The position numbers and the translations under genes were made by a program. A stretch of DNA of 64,000 bases from Varroa destructor (Eukaryota > Arthropoda > Arachnida > Mesostigmata > Varroidae). The notes under the pieces are model-generated. The model was not told the DNA's origin. It searched no databases and saw only the letters and a program-made list of their open reading frames with translations. The stretch is taken from contig NW_019211459.1 in NCBI RefSeq assembly GCF_002443255.2, forward strand, positions 21,788,147 through 21,852,146, given 5' to 3'. Of this stretch, positions 35,414-47,400 are shown piece after piece; positions within the stretch are counted from its first letter, which is position 1; each line of letters opens with the position of its first letter.

Positions 35414-38400
35414 CTTACTACTCTTTTTGGTGCTGACTTTTGTAAAGGTGTATGTAGTATTTCTGCTCCTAGACACAGCTAGGCGGGTCTCATCATAACC
35501 GGTCAATTGTACCTTCTAATTTCGTGTGAACCGACCACTGAAACGCCAAAAGCGCGGTAGCAATTACTTGTTAAATTAAATGGCAATAATTTAAATTGGC
35601 ATGATATGAATGTAGAGGGTGGGTTCAATTGAATACTTTGGGAGTCCAATAATAAAATAAGAGGATCGTTTGTGCTTGATGAATAAACGTCAAAGCACAC
35701 TTATCTATGTTATATTAAGCCTATAGCTTCTCTGCTCCAGTTCCTTACTGACATACGATATATTACTTATAGTAACTTTAAACCCCTGTGTGGTCCTGTG
35801 TCATAGATATATTTCTTAGAAACTGTAGGGATAAAAGTTGCATAACTGCAAATGCGCTGCCTGTGCACTACTAGGTCGAAAAAGGCATCAATACAACGCC
35901 CATTTTTCGTAGCTAAAGGCCAGCCCATATACTTGGGCTTATAGAGCCACAGCCTCTGGTCGTTTGCTATTATTTGCCACTAACTATTTTCCAGAAATCG
36001 ACAACTTGTTCTGTATACTGCAGACGCTTTGAAGTAGGTGACCCCTGCCGGTGTCGGTAGCACATTTCAGAGCGTCTGGAAAGTAGAAAAAGAACATATC
36101 TTTGCTGTTTTTTTTCTTTTTTCAGTGAGAACGCGCTACCGAATAGCATAGGTTACGTATTGTGCTCAAAATGAAGTCGAATGCTTGCAGGTAATGCTAA
36201 TAGCGCAGAAGACAAGACTGCATCAGTCGTATCAACAGGCCTGAGACGGACAAGGAAGCCTTGCGGACAGTCATCGTATTATTGAATTAGCGCCGTTCAC
36301 AACGAGTACGGACGTCACTATTGAACAATTATATTGGAAACTGATTCAGAAAATGCTGACGTTTCACCGCAGATGACGAGACGTAGCTACACTGCATGGA
36401 AAAACTGACAGGATCAGAAAAAATCGCGTGAAATCTGGCGGCGAAGGGAACGGCTAGAATTTGGACTACCGAAGTTGTCTAAGGGAATACAGTCGAAGGT
36501 AAGATACTAAAAACTTCTTAATTTTTCATCCCATCGAGATACAACAATTACGCATGGTTGAATCCATACGTAATGCGCCAAATGAATTTAGCACTCTTCC
36601 AATATGTAGCTTATTTACTGTGCATATAATTGTTTTAGGGTCATCTCTCGCGTTCGTCATATTCCGTAGTGTCACGTCTCAGAAAAAGAAGCTAGCTATC
36701 TCAATATTAAGTTAACTATACAACTTCCACAGCGTAAAGCGTATCGAGTTTATTATTACCTAATTTGTCTTCGTTCCATCGTATCGGTACTGCGCAAATA
36801 TAACACAAGCAAACCAATACATAAGTGTTGTTATCGAGAAAACAAAATGTCACTGCCCTCGTGCACCTCACCGTTTCATGGACGTACACACACATAACCC
36901 GTATCCATAGGAGACCGGGCTGATTCCTGCGCAAAACCTCATGTCAGAATCGCGCCGTCGCTAGTACCGAGCGAATTTGCATGGCCGCTAGATTAAGTGC
37001 CAGCCAAATAGGTGAGAATCGCAGGCTACATCGTAGGGGTTCCGTTATTATGGCAAGACCAACTAAATATTTAATTGTTTTGTAAGAAGATTAACAAGCC
37101 TAACGGTTTAATCCGCAATCGAATTACAGTAATAGTTGTAGTGGCAATGGTTACCTATGGTTGATGTCGACACTGGACTGAGTACGCTCGTAGGCGCTTA
37201 TGCAAACAGATGTATATTTCTGTAAGAAGATGCGTCCCCGTATACGCGCGTTTCTACATATATTAACACGATTGGGACAAATAGTGTCCAGTGGTCGAAT
37301 TCGGTAATCAGACAGGAGCTTAGTGGCAGAAATCGCCGTAAGCAAGAAGCAAAAGCAACAAAGAACAGGTCTATGCTAGTTGGGACCGGATAACTTTTGG
37401 ATAACCGGATACAATCGAAGAGAAATAGTTTGGGTCGTAAGGGGATCTCATGAATGGGGTTCAGGCCCGAGACCAATCACTTGATAGAGAATCTATACGG
37501 TAATGTATAAGAATACCTTAGCGAAAAATTGGGTATTAACGGAAACGTTTGAGTAGGCCAATTTTTTGTGGAAGTAGCCAGTGAAAGAGGGCAACGATAG
37601 CTAGGATAGAACACATAAACACCAGGTCCGTGAGTGCGGGAGCTTGGGCTCCTGTAGTGTTTCAGTTGCACACACAACCGAACTCGCACACGCGCACAAC
37701 GAATTTCTCAGAGGGGGCCCATTACTGCAAAAAAGCATTTGGACAAAGCCAAAACGGCATACAGTGACGAAGGGACACTTACAATCGGGCAGAACTGACA
37801 TGTACTACGACACACACACACACACCCCCATGCGCCCAGGTAAGACCGAACAGACTCCCGAGGTACACACATTACAGAACCACACAACTGGTCAGATCGC
37901 CAACGTTACTTTCGCCAGCACCGCCGTTGCTGCAGCAGCAGCAGCAGCAGCAGCAGCGTTACTTTCGCTGGCTGAAGCGGTGGTCGGCATCAGCGAGCGT
38001 TCTCCGACCACGGGTATCGGCCCTACCAACCAGTGATGAGGGCACACTTTACTCCCCGCCCCTATGGCAAAGCTCCGCCCCTGCGGGCATGGCCCGCCAT
38101 CCGTGTGCTCTATTCAGCAGGAATCAGGGAGAGGGCAAAAAATGAGCAGCCATGACGAGTGTTTGGGTTTTGCGTGAGAGAGAGAACACCCGCCATTAGA
38201 TCAACCGAAAACCTACCGATCCCAATGATTAGGGGCGTGACGGGGCAGTACGAAATGGGCGCGATGCTGCCAGTGGATAAAATTTGGATAAAAACGTTTA
38301 AAAGAGCTGGAAACGAAAACGTACCGAGTAACGACAACGTTGCACATAAAAGCGAAGCTTCTTACAGGAGACACTGATGGTTATCTAGATTGTTCTAGGT

Positions 38401-39489
38401 CTCTGCGACGACTTGCACTCAGCGGATACATTGATTATTACATTTGTACTTAATTGTTGATCAACAGAGATAACACAAAAAATGCAAACGTCGTTTCTGG
38501 GTGAATCAGGAAAATTGCGAAGTATAATTTTTCAGATCTTGTACATATCTATTAAGGAGTCACCTTGTTTTGATCCGTATAAGGCAAAATACGCGGTTGT
38601 TCCTGTGGTCCGCCATGTGATAACATTAAACATACTGACACTGCTTGTATACTGGCCCCAGTCGTGCCCGGTGAAGGTATCCAATCGTAAAAAAGCTTTA
38701 ATGTTCTTATAAGTAAACACAGACTTTCTGTGCGTGAAGCTTGCTGACGATGTGATGAAGTCGAAACATATATGGACCTCTTACAAAATTTGCAGGCAGT
38801 TAAATTGGCCGCTAGTAACGTTTCGGTGTTAATATATATGAACAGAATCATGGATCACGAATCTTACACATTGATTTAACTGGCCTTGCATACACTATAA
38901 TTTTGAATATTAGTTCTTCAATAATGAGTTTCAACTGCGCGATGCTGGTTCGATTGCTAGAGTGCCGGCAAAGATGACTGCTCTTACAGCTGGTGGAACA
39001 TCCTAATAAGCAAAATATTTGAATATATTAGAATATCTCTACATATATACCGATATTGATAACACTATGTCGTATATACTGTTTTGTCGCGCAATCAAAT
39101 ATCAAGCTTGAACTAATTTTAAATATAGAGATGAAGCGTTTCCTGTTTGAAACGATCGTCTTGAGCAAACATTTGGCATACAAATTGAGCATGCCTATCG
39201 GAGATTCGTTCAGCAGACGAACTACCGGGCATAGAGGAGGTTCGGCTTGTTTGTAAACAAACAATTTCGAAAAAATTATTTGTAAACACGCAATAAAAAG
39301 CGAAGTCGAGAAATGCACCTCGATGGGCTGTAACTCGTTCTGGTTGAGCAGGCTATGCACAGCAACGTACACGAGTCAGACTTCACCAAAGGCCCAGTCA
39401 CCACGGTTATTCGCTCGGTCAAAGGTTTTCGAGTGCGCAATAGGAGCGTTCGTACTCGAAATCCCGCTGTTCGTCGAGGGTCTGCCAGT
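35414..39489. other. Region between promoter candidate and homeodomain ATG
   Basis: This stretch may be 5' UTR intron of the homeodomain gene. It contains a (CAG) microsatellite at 37933-37957 inside a GC-richer block (37.6-38.1 kb). No coding exon is convincing. Confidence 0.4.
37933..37957. repeat. (CAG)n microsatellite
   Basis: About eight uninterrupted CAG units. All frames around it are open for a while (poly-Ala, poly-Gln), but none has an ATG and gene context. Confidence 0.95.
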
Positions 39490-39570
39490 CCGCTGCGAAG
39501 CACTTTCTAGCTGAGCAGCCTTTTTATATCTGGGCGTAGCGGCGGGGGGCGGGGCGGGGTGGGGTACTGA
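39490..39570 (-). promoter_or_regulatory. TATA plus GC-box promoter candidate, minus strand
   Basis: On the minus strand a TATAAAAA box (39528-39521) is preceded at the usual distance by a dense run of CCCCGCCCC-type GC boxes (39565-39537). Transcription would start near 39495 and run toward the homeodomain gene, whose first identified ATG is 4.1 kb downstream on the same strand. A 5' UTR exon with a donor near here is possible but not identified. Confidence 0.5.
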
Positions 39571-42500
39571 CGCAGTAATGTTTCCCAACGGGATTCTGTA
39601 ATTTGAGTAGTTTGCCTCCCAATGACATCCCATGCCCAGCTTGAAACTGTTGCTTTATCCGGCAGTGTCTAATGGTACGCCGAGCTCCGACCATGGAGCT
39701 CTCAGCCGGAGTTGGGGAGTAGTACCGCTCACCCATCGAGCTGCATTCACTGTTACGCACACCTTTGTTACAGAGCGCTGTTTTTCCGCACGAGAAGCGT
39801 ATGTGGAAATTGGTACGGGTACTGACGCCAATCAGAAAGTAGCAAACTTTTGATTTAAATGCGGCAAACTTTAAAAATCAATGAACAATTTACTCAGTGG
39901 AAAAAGGCTTGAAAGATGTGGCTGCCCGTTTCCACGTCGTGTTTGAGAGAAGCTATACTTGTATACCGTATTAATAACGTACGCCGTTTGCCATTCTATC
40001 GAAATAATAAGTATTTCTTATTTCATTGTACTCCGTAATTGAAGTCTATTAAAGTATTCTACTTAGATTGGTGTTTAATATATTTACTTTAACTATAGAG
40101 GGTCGGCCAAAGTGGGTCGAAGCCTCTAGATTCGTTGTGTTGACTGCCGTCTTATTGAAACGGCCAGAGATGTCGTCCCAGATAGAATCATGCCTCTCGT
40201 CCTGATGCATCTACATACATTTCGGCGACGTTCGCGCAAATTGTAGCGTACAGTTAGCTGTGGCCATTATATGAGAGAGCTTAGTCCTTCGGCATCCTTT
40301 CTAAGACCCTTCGGTTCGATTCCATTGTATGCCTAAGCGTAGGGGGGCTACCGAAGACGTTTATGGGTTCGCCGAGGTGTTCATTATAAGCATCAGTAAC
40401 AGCAAAAGGTGGTACGCTTCTCTAAGCGTCACAGGAATCTCCGCTTGGCTCAAAGCTGCAGTTGAAAGAGGGTTACCAGCGGGCGAATCGTGGCGGTCCT
40501 ATGCTGATCGGCAAACGACGGAGTATATATAGGTCGCTTGAATTAGACGGATCTGTTCGAGCGATAAAGACAATCTGACTGATACGATATAGTCCAGTAG
40601 GAAACGGTGGCTAGTGGGGGGGAGTCGGGACCTAGTGCTTGCCAAGAACGGATCGAAATAGATGAATGGCAATCATCATAACACAGCAAATTAAATTTCA
40701 GAACTAAAACGCGATCTCTGATCAACAGTTCTATGTGCAGTGTCTTTCCGTACGATAAAATGCTAAGAATTGAATTTATGATCAGGCATCGAACGTGTTG
40801 TTGACGTTATCTTATAACGACTCATGATACCGTTGATTGTTTGAGTATCCGTATATGTGACCATCATTTTCGATAATCGATGTGAGCTATGATGCTAGCC
40901 AGAAAATCCAAAAGGCCCTCCTTAAACATTGACCACAAGAGCAGCGGCAGTACTGAATTCGATAAATAGAACGCAGATAAGATGCTGTTAAATATTCTAG
41001 TGGTACGCCCGGTACTACCGTTACGCATTGTTTCAAGTGGTTCGAGATGGTCCTATGTTCCCTTGTGATTACGTAAGCAGTTGTCGAGGAATAATGCTGA
41101 TATTGACCCTCCGTCATGTTTTGCAGCTGAGCTTTTAGCGAGACTTGACACTGTCGTGTGAAGTTCAAGTTTATAACCTTTACTTAGTACTCTTGGGCCA
41201 ATTATTTAGCTGCTTATTCTCTTTTGCCACTTTTGATATTTATCCAATCCAATATACTTTTTTTTTTCTAGCCTAGAGAAGTATGCTGGTAAAGATCGCA
41301 CGGAATAGGCGAGTCCTTAACTTAGTCCTGCTAATGGTATTCACAGAGTGATCTGGCTGTACGCATCAGACTCTAGAGAAACAAATTTGTTGTCGATACG
41401 ACGTTTCTACAGAGCATTTGGGATGGAATGTATTTTCGCGAATGACCAAAAACTCCGTCTATGACGTTTGGCTCTTTGAGAAAGAAATAAGTAATTCTAA
41501 TTAAATCCATTTATTGACCTCTATACAATGATTGTCTGATAATTTCGTTGCCCACACCTCAACACTGACTCGACCTCGAAGGTTAACTTATTCAAAGGTG
41601 GACGTTCCATAACGAAACAGTATGAATACTTGCAAAGATTAGATCATAACGTCATTCTGAAAAAAAGCCAACAAAATTAAGAACGACAATAAACAACACG
41701 AATACTAAATATAAATAACATTGAATACGTTCGGTTATCTAAACGAGAAATCAACTTCGACCCTCTATAAGCGCTAAACCCAGTAGACTTTGATCCTCAA
41801 CACACAGTCAGGTTGGGGGTGTTCAAAATATTAACTAGGACAACCTTTAATTACTTGATTTTAGATTAGCAAGTGACGTCACCAACGCATGAGATATAAA
41901 TGCGTCCGAATAACCAGGATTACAGCGCCATTAAGTTATGTCTTAAGTTATTTTCTGGTATCCTGAACATGGTTTATATTGTGAAGTCGTTTGCAAATAA
42001 GTTATCTTCATTTGGGCACATGGGTAAAGCGGAGGACCCGAAAACATGATCACAAACTAAAAAAAAACCGAGGGGCCTTTCGTGATTGCGACACATTTAA
42101 ATAATGGAACCTTTGTCAAGTATCATAGCCGACTGATAGCTAAGTTCAGATAAGCTGAACAAGAGCCGAGACCACTGACGACGTATTAGCAAGTTGTATG
42201 CTTTACAGGAAGGAACAAACTTATGATAAGAAAAGTCAACTATTATCACTATATGGTTAATTACCTTTATTACGATATTATTATGTGTCCTTTATTGCGG
42301 CTAAAAGAGACGCTGCATTTATCTTGCAAACTGTTGGCTCGAAGAGGTAGCACTTGATTAGAAGTTACAACTTCCTAGATATTTTTTAAGGTTCCTACTA
42401 ATAGGTTTTATGATCCCCATTGGAATTGCGATTAACAGGTGTTTATGACTATAATAATTTCCCTTTGCATAATCCCGGTCCTGGTAGTATTGAAGGCGCT

Positions 42501-45500
42501 ATTATAAACGAGTTATGGTTCAGTCTTATTTCCCTTAAGATCATAATTATTGGATATTTATTTAAAATGTCGAAAAGGGGTCGAAAATCCAATAAACTAT
42601 TCATTTTGTCAGTTTTTATTGTTGCGTATTGGGAACTGCCAGTATAATAAGAAAAACTACTAAAGCAATCATCTTGGCCAATAAGAAAATGGTTATCGAT
42701 TTATGCAATCACTGTTCACGCAAACAAAGGGTGGTGATCTCGATGACCTGCCTCTCAATAAAGTACACTCAAAAAAAACCACAACTCCTACAAATAGACT
42801 TTTCCTGGGCGTCAGCAAGCCCAGGCCGTACCGGTTCGTCGCACTGCGTGCGCATTTACGGTTGTTTGGCGCTAGCACTGTGCCATATCTCTACCTTCAA
42901 CCATTGTCCGGGCAAAAAAACAAATGGCCAGTAGTAATAACCCATAAGCCGTGACCGACCCTGTGGAGATAGCATTGTTTACGATAGCGATTGGGCCTCA
43001 AGTCTGTACTGTTTCTGCCAAATATTGCAAGATATGCTCGGAGTAACATTGGGAAACAACCATGGAGCCCTAGAAAACTCATGAAAATTGTTTATATCGC
43101 TGACCGTCACGCTTCTCGGCATGTTTGATTTCATTTTGGATGGGGCGTACCTCTGAACTTGATATAGCAGAACAATACAAAAACAGATGAAATGCAGAGA
43201 GTAAAGCAGTTTTTGAACACGTGCTTCGTCTTCAGTACTGGCCAGAACATTTTATAGTTACAATGATTTGGCTGCCGCACATTTGGCCTTGTCGCAGGTT
43301 AATTTTTGGGTCACCCTCCCAGAAGCCACACCGATGTCCTGTACTCCGCTAGTTCTGCAGACCAAATTCGCAGACCGTAGCAGTTCGGTGCTATGATGAC
43401 TCGTCACCTCACGACGAGCACCATTGTCTTGAGCCACTATTTTGGCGAGGGCCAGTAAAAGCTACACCTTGAAGCTGTGACCGACGCCGTGGCTCTGATT
43501 CTTGGAAAAGCACTGCTTGGGTTGGCTGGTTTTCAGATAGTGGGGTTATTTTGACTGTTGGGTCTTTTTGCAAAGGCAGAGAAGTATTTCTCGACCTCAA
43601 CCGACCCGTTTTTTTAATTCAGGTCGAAAACACCGACATCGTTACGGATGTCTGGTGGATATGGCTCGGTTAAGTCCCACAACGATGATGATACTCCAAA
43701 CACGGTCTCCAACAAAAACGACAGCCACGACTATGATGTTACGAGCCGGAAGTGTTCAAGCAGCACGAAGCTGGCGGCGATTGTGGTCGATGATACTGAT
43801 ATGATAATTAGCTTGTCTTTGTGTGAACGTCTTCCATATAAGCCTGCATAGCCATGCAAGGGTCGAAGTAACGCAGGGATGAGTAAAGAGTCGCGTTTAA
43901 TCTAGATGCACACTAGCAAGATCGACTAAAAATATCAATTTTTCAGATACATTTATATACTAAGAGCCCGTGCACCTTCCATGTTAGTTATACTGACTTA
44001 GTCAAGCTACCCTCTATATGGATCTCTTTTCGAAGCTGATTTCTCTAAAAATAGAAATATTTCTTACGGCAATCTATTCAAAAGCTATAACGATCTATGT
44101 TATCTTCATCCTGAAGTTAAAGAAAAAAACACTATCAAATAATATTTCTATTGTCAATTTTTCAAGTTCACTTCCCTTTGCACGCTCGCTGCGTATCAAA
44201 TTTTTGCCCCCTCCCCCCAGACATTCTTTTCTTTTATCAATCAACTGGTACCACGGAAGGCAAATTGCACTATGTAGACGATAAATACTATGGTTCATGT
44301 TGTTACTGGTGGTAACGATGGCATATCTGGTGTTGTTACCATTACGTCGGCTTCCATCGCTGTTAACTTCGAAGGGGTCACTGTGTAATACTTCCATGAC
44401 GATAATATGATTAACAAGTCGTTCTAACAGCTACAGACGGTTATCATCATATGTACTACGTGAAGTCGCCGATATCCGCCGGAGGTGCTCGATAGTGCGC
44501 GAGCGCCATGATGAGCTTTCTCCTGTCTAGCGCACACGGCTACCAGCTGCGTTTGGCTGTGTCGAGAATCAGAGCCGTTAATCTAATCTAATCCATTGAT
44601 CCCCGTCAGTTTCAAGAGCGAATGCCAGGCGTGCGCCTAGGAAAGCTGCTATTGCCATCCACTCAGTCTTTTTGTAGCTTCTTGGTACTGGCTGGTTTTT
44701 GGAGCTGACACGAGGAATCGTTCGCTTACGTACAGGAATTATTGGACAGGCATGTCCAAGTAACTAAACATCATCGGTAAATATTGCAAACAAGTGCTTT
44801 GTGTCCCATACTAACTCAGACGGTCTTTAACAGCTGGTTATTGGCGCTGTTGCGCATTTGAAATAGACCGCGGGTTGATCATCATCTCTATCCACGGCAA
44901 AACACTAGCGAAGAGCCATCTGGTGGTCGAAAATGAGGCTAATCAAGTTTATAAAATAGTTTAGTGCAAGGCTACCCCTGCTACAGGCGAAAGGATTTGG
45001 ATTAGGTTTCTAACAATTAAAGTAACGTGTGACGAATAGAAATGTAACGCATATTAACAGGGGATGTTTATGAACTGAGAAGCGGGTTACTTAATTACGT
45101 TGCACTTTGCCTGTTTGAGCCTTCTAAGTTATGTTTGCAGATGAAATTAAGGTTACCAACTAGATCTAGAGACACGTAAGGCAGTATAGGTTTGAAACCG
45201 AATATGTACGCAGCCGTTTCACTTCGTGCAGAAAGAGGTAATCGACCTAGGCCACTGCTTAACTAATACAGTAGCGGACGTATTTAATTGCGCAAGCTAC
45301 CATATAACTTGCGCAAATATTGCATTTATCTTGCCTTTCAACACATTAGCATGAAGCTCTGCAACACATTAAATTCTGAAACCCATTGGCTTACGGGGCA
45401 CGAACTCCATGCTCTAATTTTACCTCATCCGGCAGATATTACGGCAGATATAATCTTAAGCATTAACTTATTCTACCGGCAAATTTGCATCGGTCAGAAA

Positions 45501-47045
45501 TAAATAAGAGCAGTTGGACGAGGAGTCCTAATCAAGTAAAGGCTCGAAGCTAAAATCCTCATCTTTGAAGATGGCCGTAAAATTAACGTCCGTAACGGAC
45601 GATGCCAATTTCACGGAATGGACAATAATAAGGAATCGGAACTCGTAATAAAACGACAGAAAATAGTTTCTCGCTCATGAGCAACAGATGTAACAATTGG
45701 AAATATCATATACTGTAAACATCATAGCAGAAACTGCTATCACTACTCATAAACACACAAGAAGACGTTGTTGTTTGTCAGCTTGATTATATGGCTGATA
45801 AAGAATCATTTCATCAGTGAATAATTGTAATAGCTATACGCTAGTTCAAGCGTCATCTTCTAGCTCCAACGACTATACAGAGCTTTCCTCGTAGAGTTTG
45901 ACGGAATATTTTCATCGCTTGAAACGTCTGGTTGGGAACTAAAGTACGTAACGTAGCCATAATAACGACTTATTTGTTCCGTGTGGCAGAAATATTCACT
46001 TAGGGGTCCTGTTCCTTCATTGTTTCTTGCTGACATCGCTGAGTTTGGGGCTTTACTGTCCCTCGGCCAATCGCCGAAAAATCATCACACCTGCCCAAGT
46101 CTCTGTCCTCCGTAGGTAGGGACACATGAGTGCTTCCGCTGAAGCACCGGGGCACTCACTAACCCCATGCTCACTGAGGTTGAACAACTGTGCAAATATT
46201 GAATTTATTGATGACTCAGGATCTCATCACGGTCTCAATAGACTTTATATCAGTAATGACGGTTCCTCTCAATATAATAATTTGATTGCAGAAAACTTTT
46301 TTTGATATTAATCTTTTACACAAGAGGTATGTATTAATTTCACATCCTATACACGCAGTATTTCGTAAATCACATATTTTTGCTGGATTGCGCAAGAAGC
46401 AGTTTGTCAGCATGTCGAAACAGGTAAGCTTTGAACAAGTGTCTAGAAGTCGTGATACTCTACAGATAAGGAACACTCACTGAAAATGGAATCTATGAGT
46501 ATGACTATATATCAAAATCTGAAAGAAACCTTCACACAGAAAGCGTGAAGGCTGAAAATAAACTTATCTATATCCTAAAATGTGAATTTGGTTGGGGTCC
46601 GATATACATTCAGCTACCATTACTGACTTCAATTAGCCTTGCATGATTCTTTGTTCTACGCCGCATCCTAAAATATGTTGCAATAAAAAAATAACAAAAA
46701 GAACGATGTTTATAGATTATGATATATAAAAAAAGAAGTAGAGTGGCCACGGTCTTATTTGAAGTGTTTTGGTCGGAAAAGATGAGCGTGCGATTTTGTC
46801 ATTGCTTTTTCTACGCTAGAATATCACGTTGATTAAAACCACCGTCAGGAAGACCATCTGAATGTAACCAATCAGTTAGCTCAAGTAACTCCAAAGTCAG
46901 TATAGAGACGTTATAGCGCTAAGAACACGCGCGCGAGTACTTTCACGTCATGATGACGCAGCTTTCCAGGCGATAGTTTAAAGCATTACGTTTTCTGTAT
47001 CTGCCGAAGTTTTTGTAGACGCTGTCGCTGCTGCCACGACCGGAA
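39571..47045. other. No gene seen
   Basis: AT-rich sequence with a small inverted repeat TTGCGCAAG at 45288-45316 and the CRE/TATA pair at 41.9 kb. No convincing exon. Confidence 0.55.
41873..41900 (+). promoter_or_regulatory. Full CRE next to TATA box
   Basis: GTGACGTCAC (41873-41882) is a perfect palindromic cAMP response element. TATAAA follows at 41895-41900, flanked by the short inverted pair ACGCAT/ATGCGT. No gene is recognised downstream. Confidence 0.3.
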
Positions 47046-47400
47046 TCAATGTGGAAGTGAAGAACTTGGGGCGTCACCTACGGAACTACACCGCATCTGT
47101 GGTGTCGCAGTTCTGTGGTTTGCTTGCACAGAGGGGGGGGGGAGGATCTGAGGGGGCTTTAGAGGCTCGGGGTCGAAGCTCGCCCAGGTGTGATTATTGA
47201 AGATCCACTGAGGCCCGTCGATGCAGAGGAATGTCACGTGCTCTACGTCTATAATGCGGCTATACAGCCTTGCCTGGTGTTTCCACCTTTTGACTTTTTC
47301 ATATGTAGGCCGTTCAGCGGTCTCGTCAAGCAGGTACACGGCTGAGCCGATTTCGCACGACCGAACTGGCCTGATGATCCCAGCCGCTGCTGTCCTAGTG
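47046..47400 (-). mobile_element. Possible LTR-retrotransposon integrase C-terminal remnant
   Basis: The minus-strand frame open from about 47400 to the stop at 47046 begins near RPVRSCEIGSAVYLLDE and continues with TYEKVKRWKHQARLY. This resembles the SH3-like C-terminal region of Gypsy-type integrases, where a GP.RV..IGS..Y pattern is followed by a basic KLKRW motif. The following part is proline-rich. No DDE core, LTRs or other pol domains are visible nearby, so it is at best a fragment. A cellular exon is the alternative. Confidence 0.3.

Noticed and set aside
37644..38036. 130-codon ORF with poly-Ala across the CAG repeat
   Set aside because: It lacks an ATG at its 5' end, its composition is repeat-driven, and the neighbouring poly-Gln frame is equally open.
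40313..40323. tRNA T-loop-like GGTTCGATTCC
   Set aside because: The flanks do not form a T stem, and no D arm, anticodon arm or acceptor stem can be built around it.
44460..44900. Possible RNase H or LINE tail on the minus strand
   Set aside because: Fragments looked vaguely retrotransposon-like, but no consistent frame or catalytic motif could be read.
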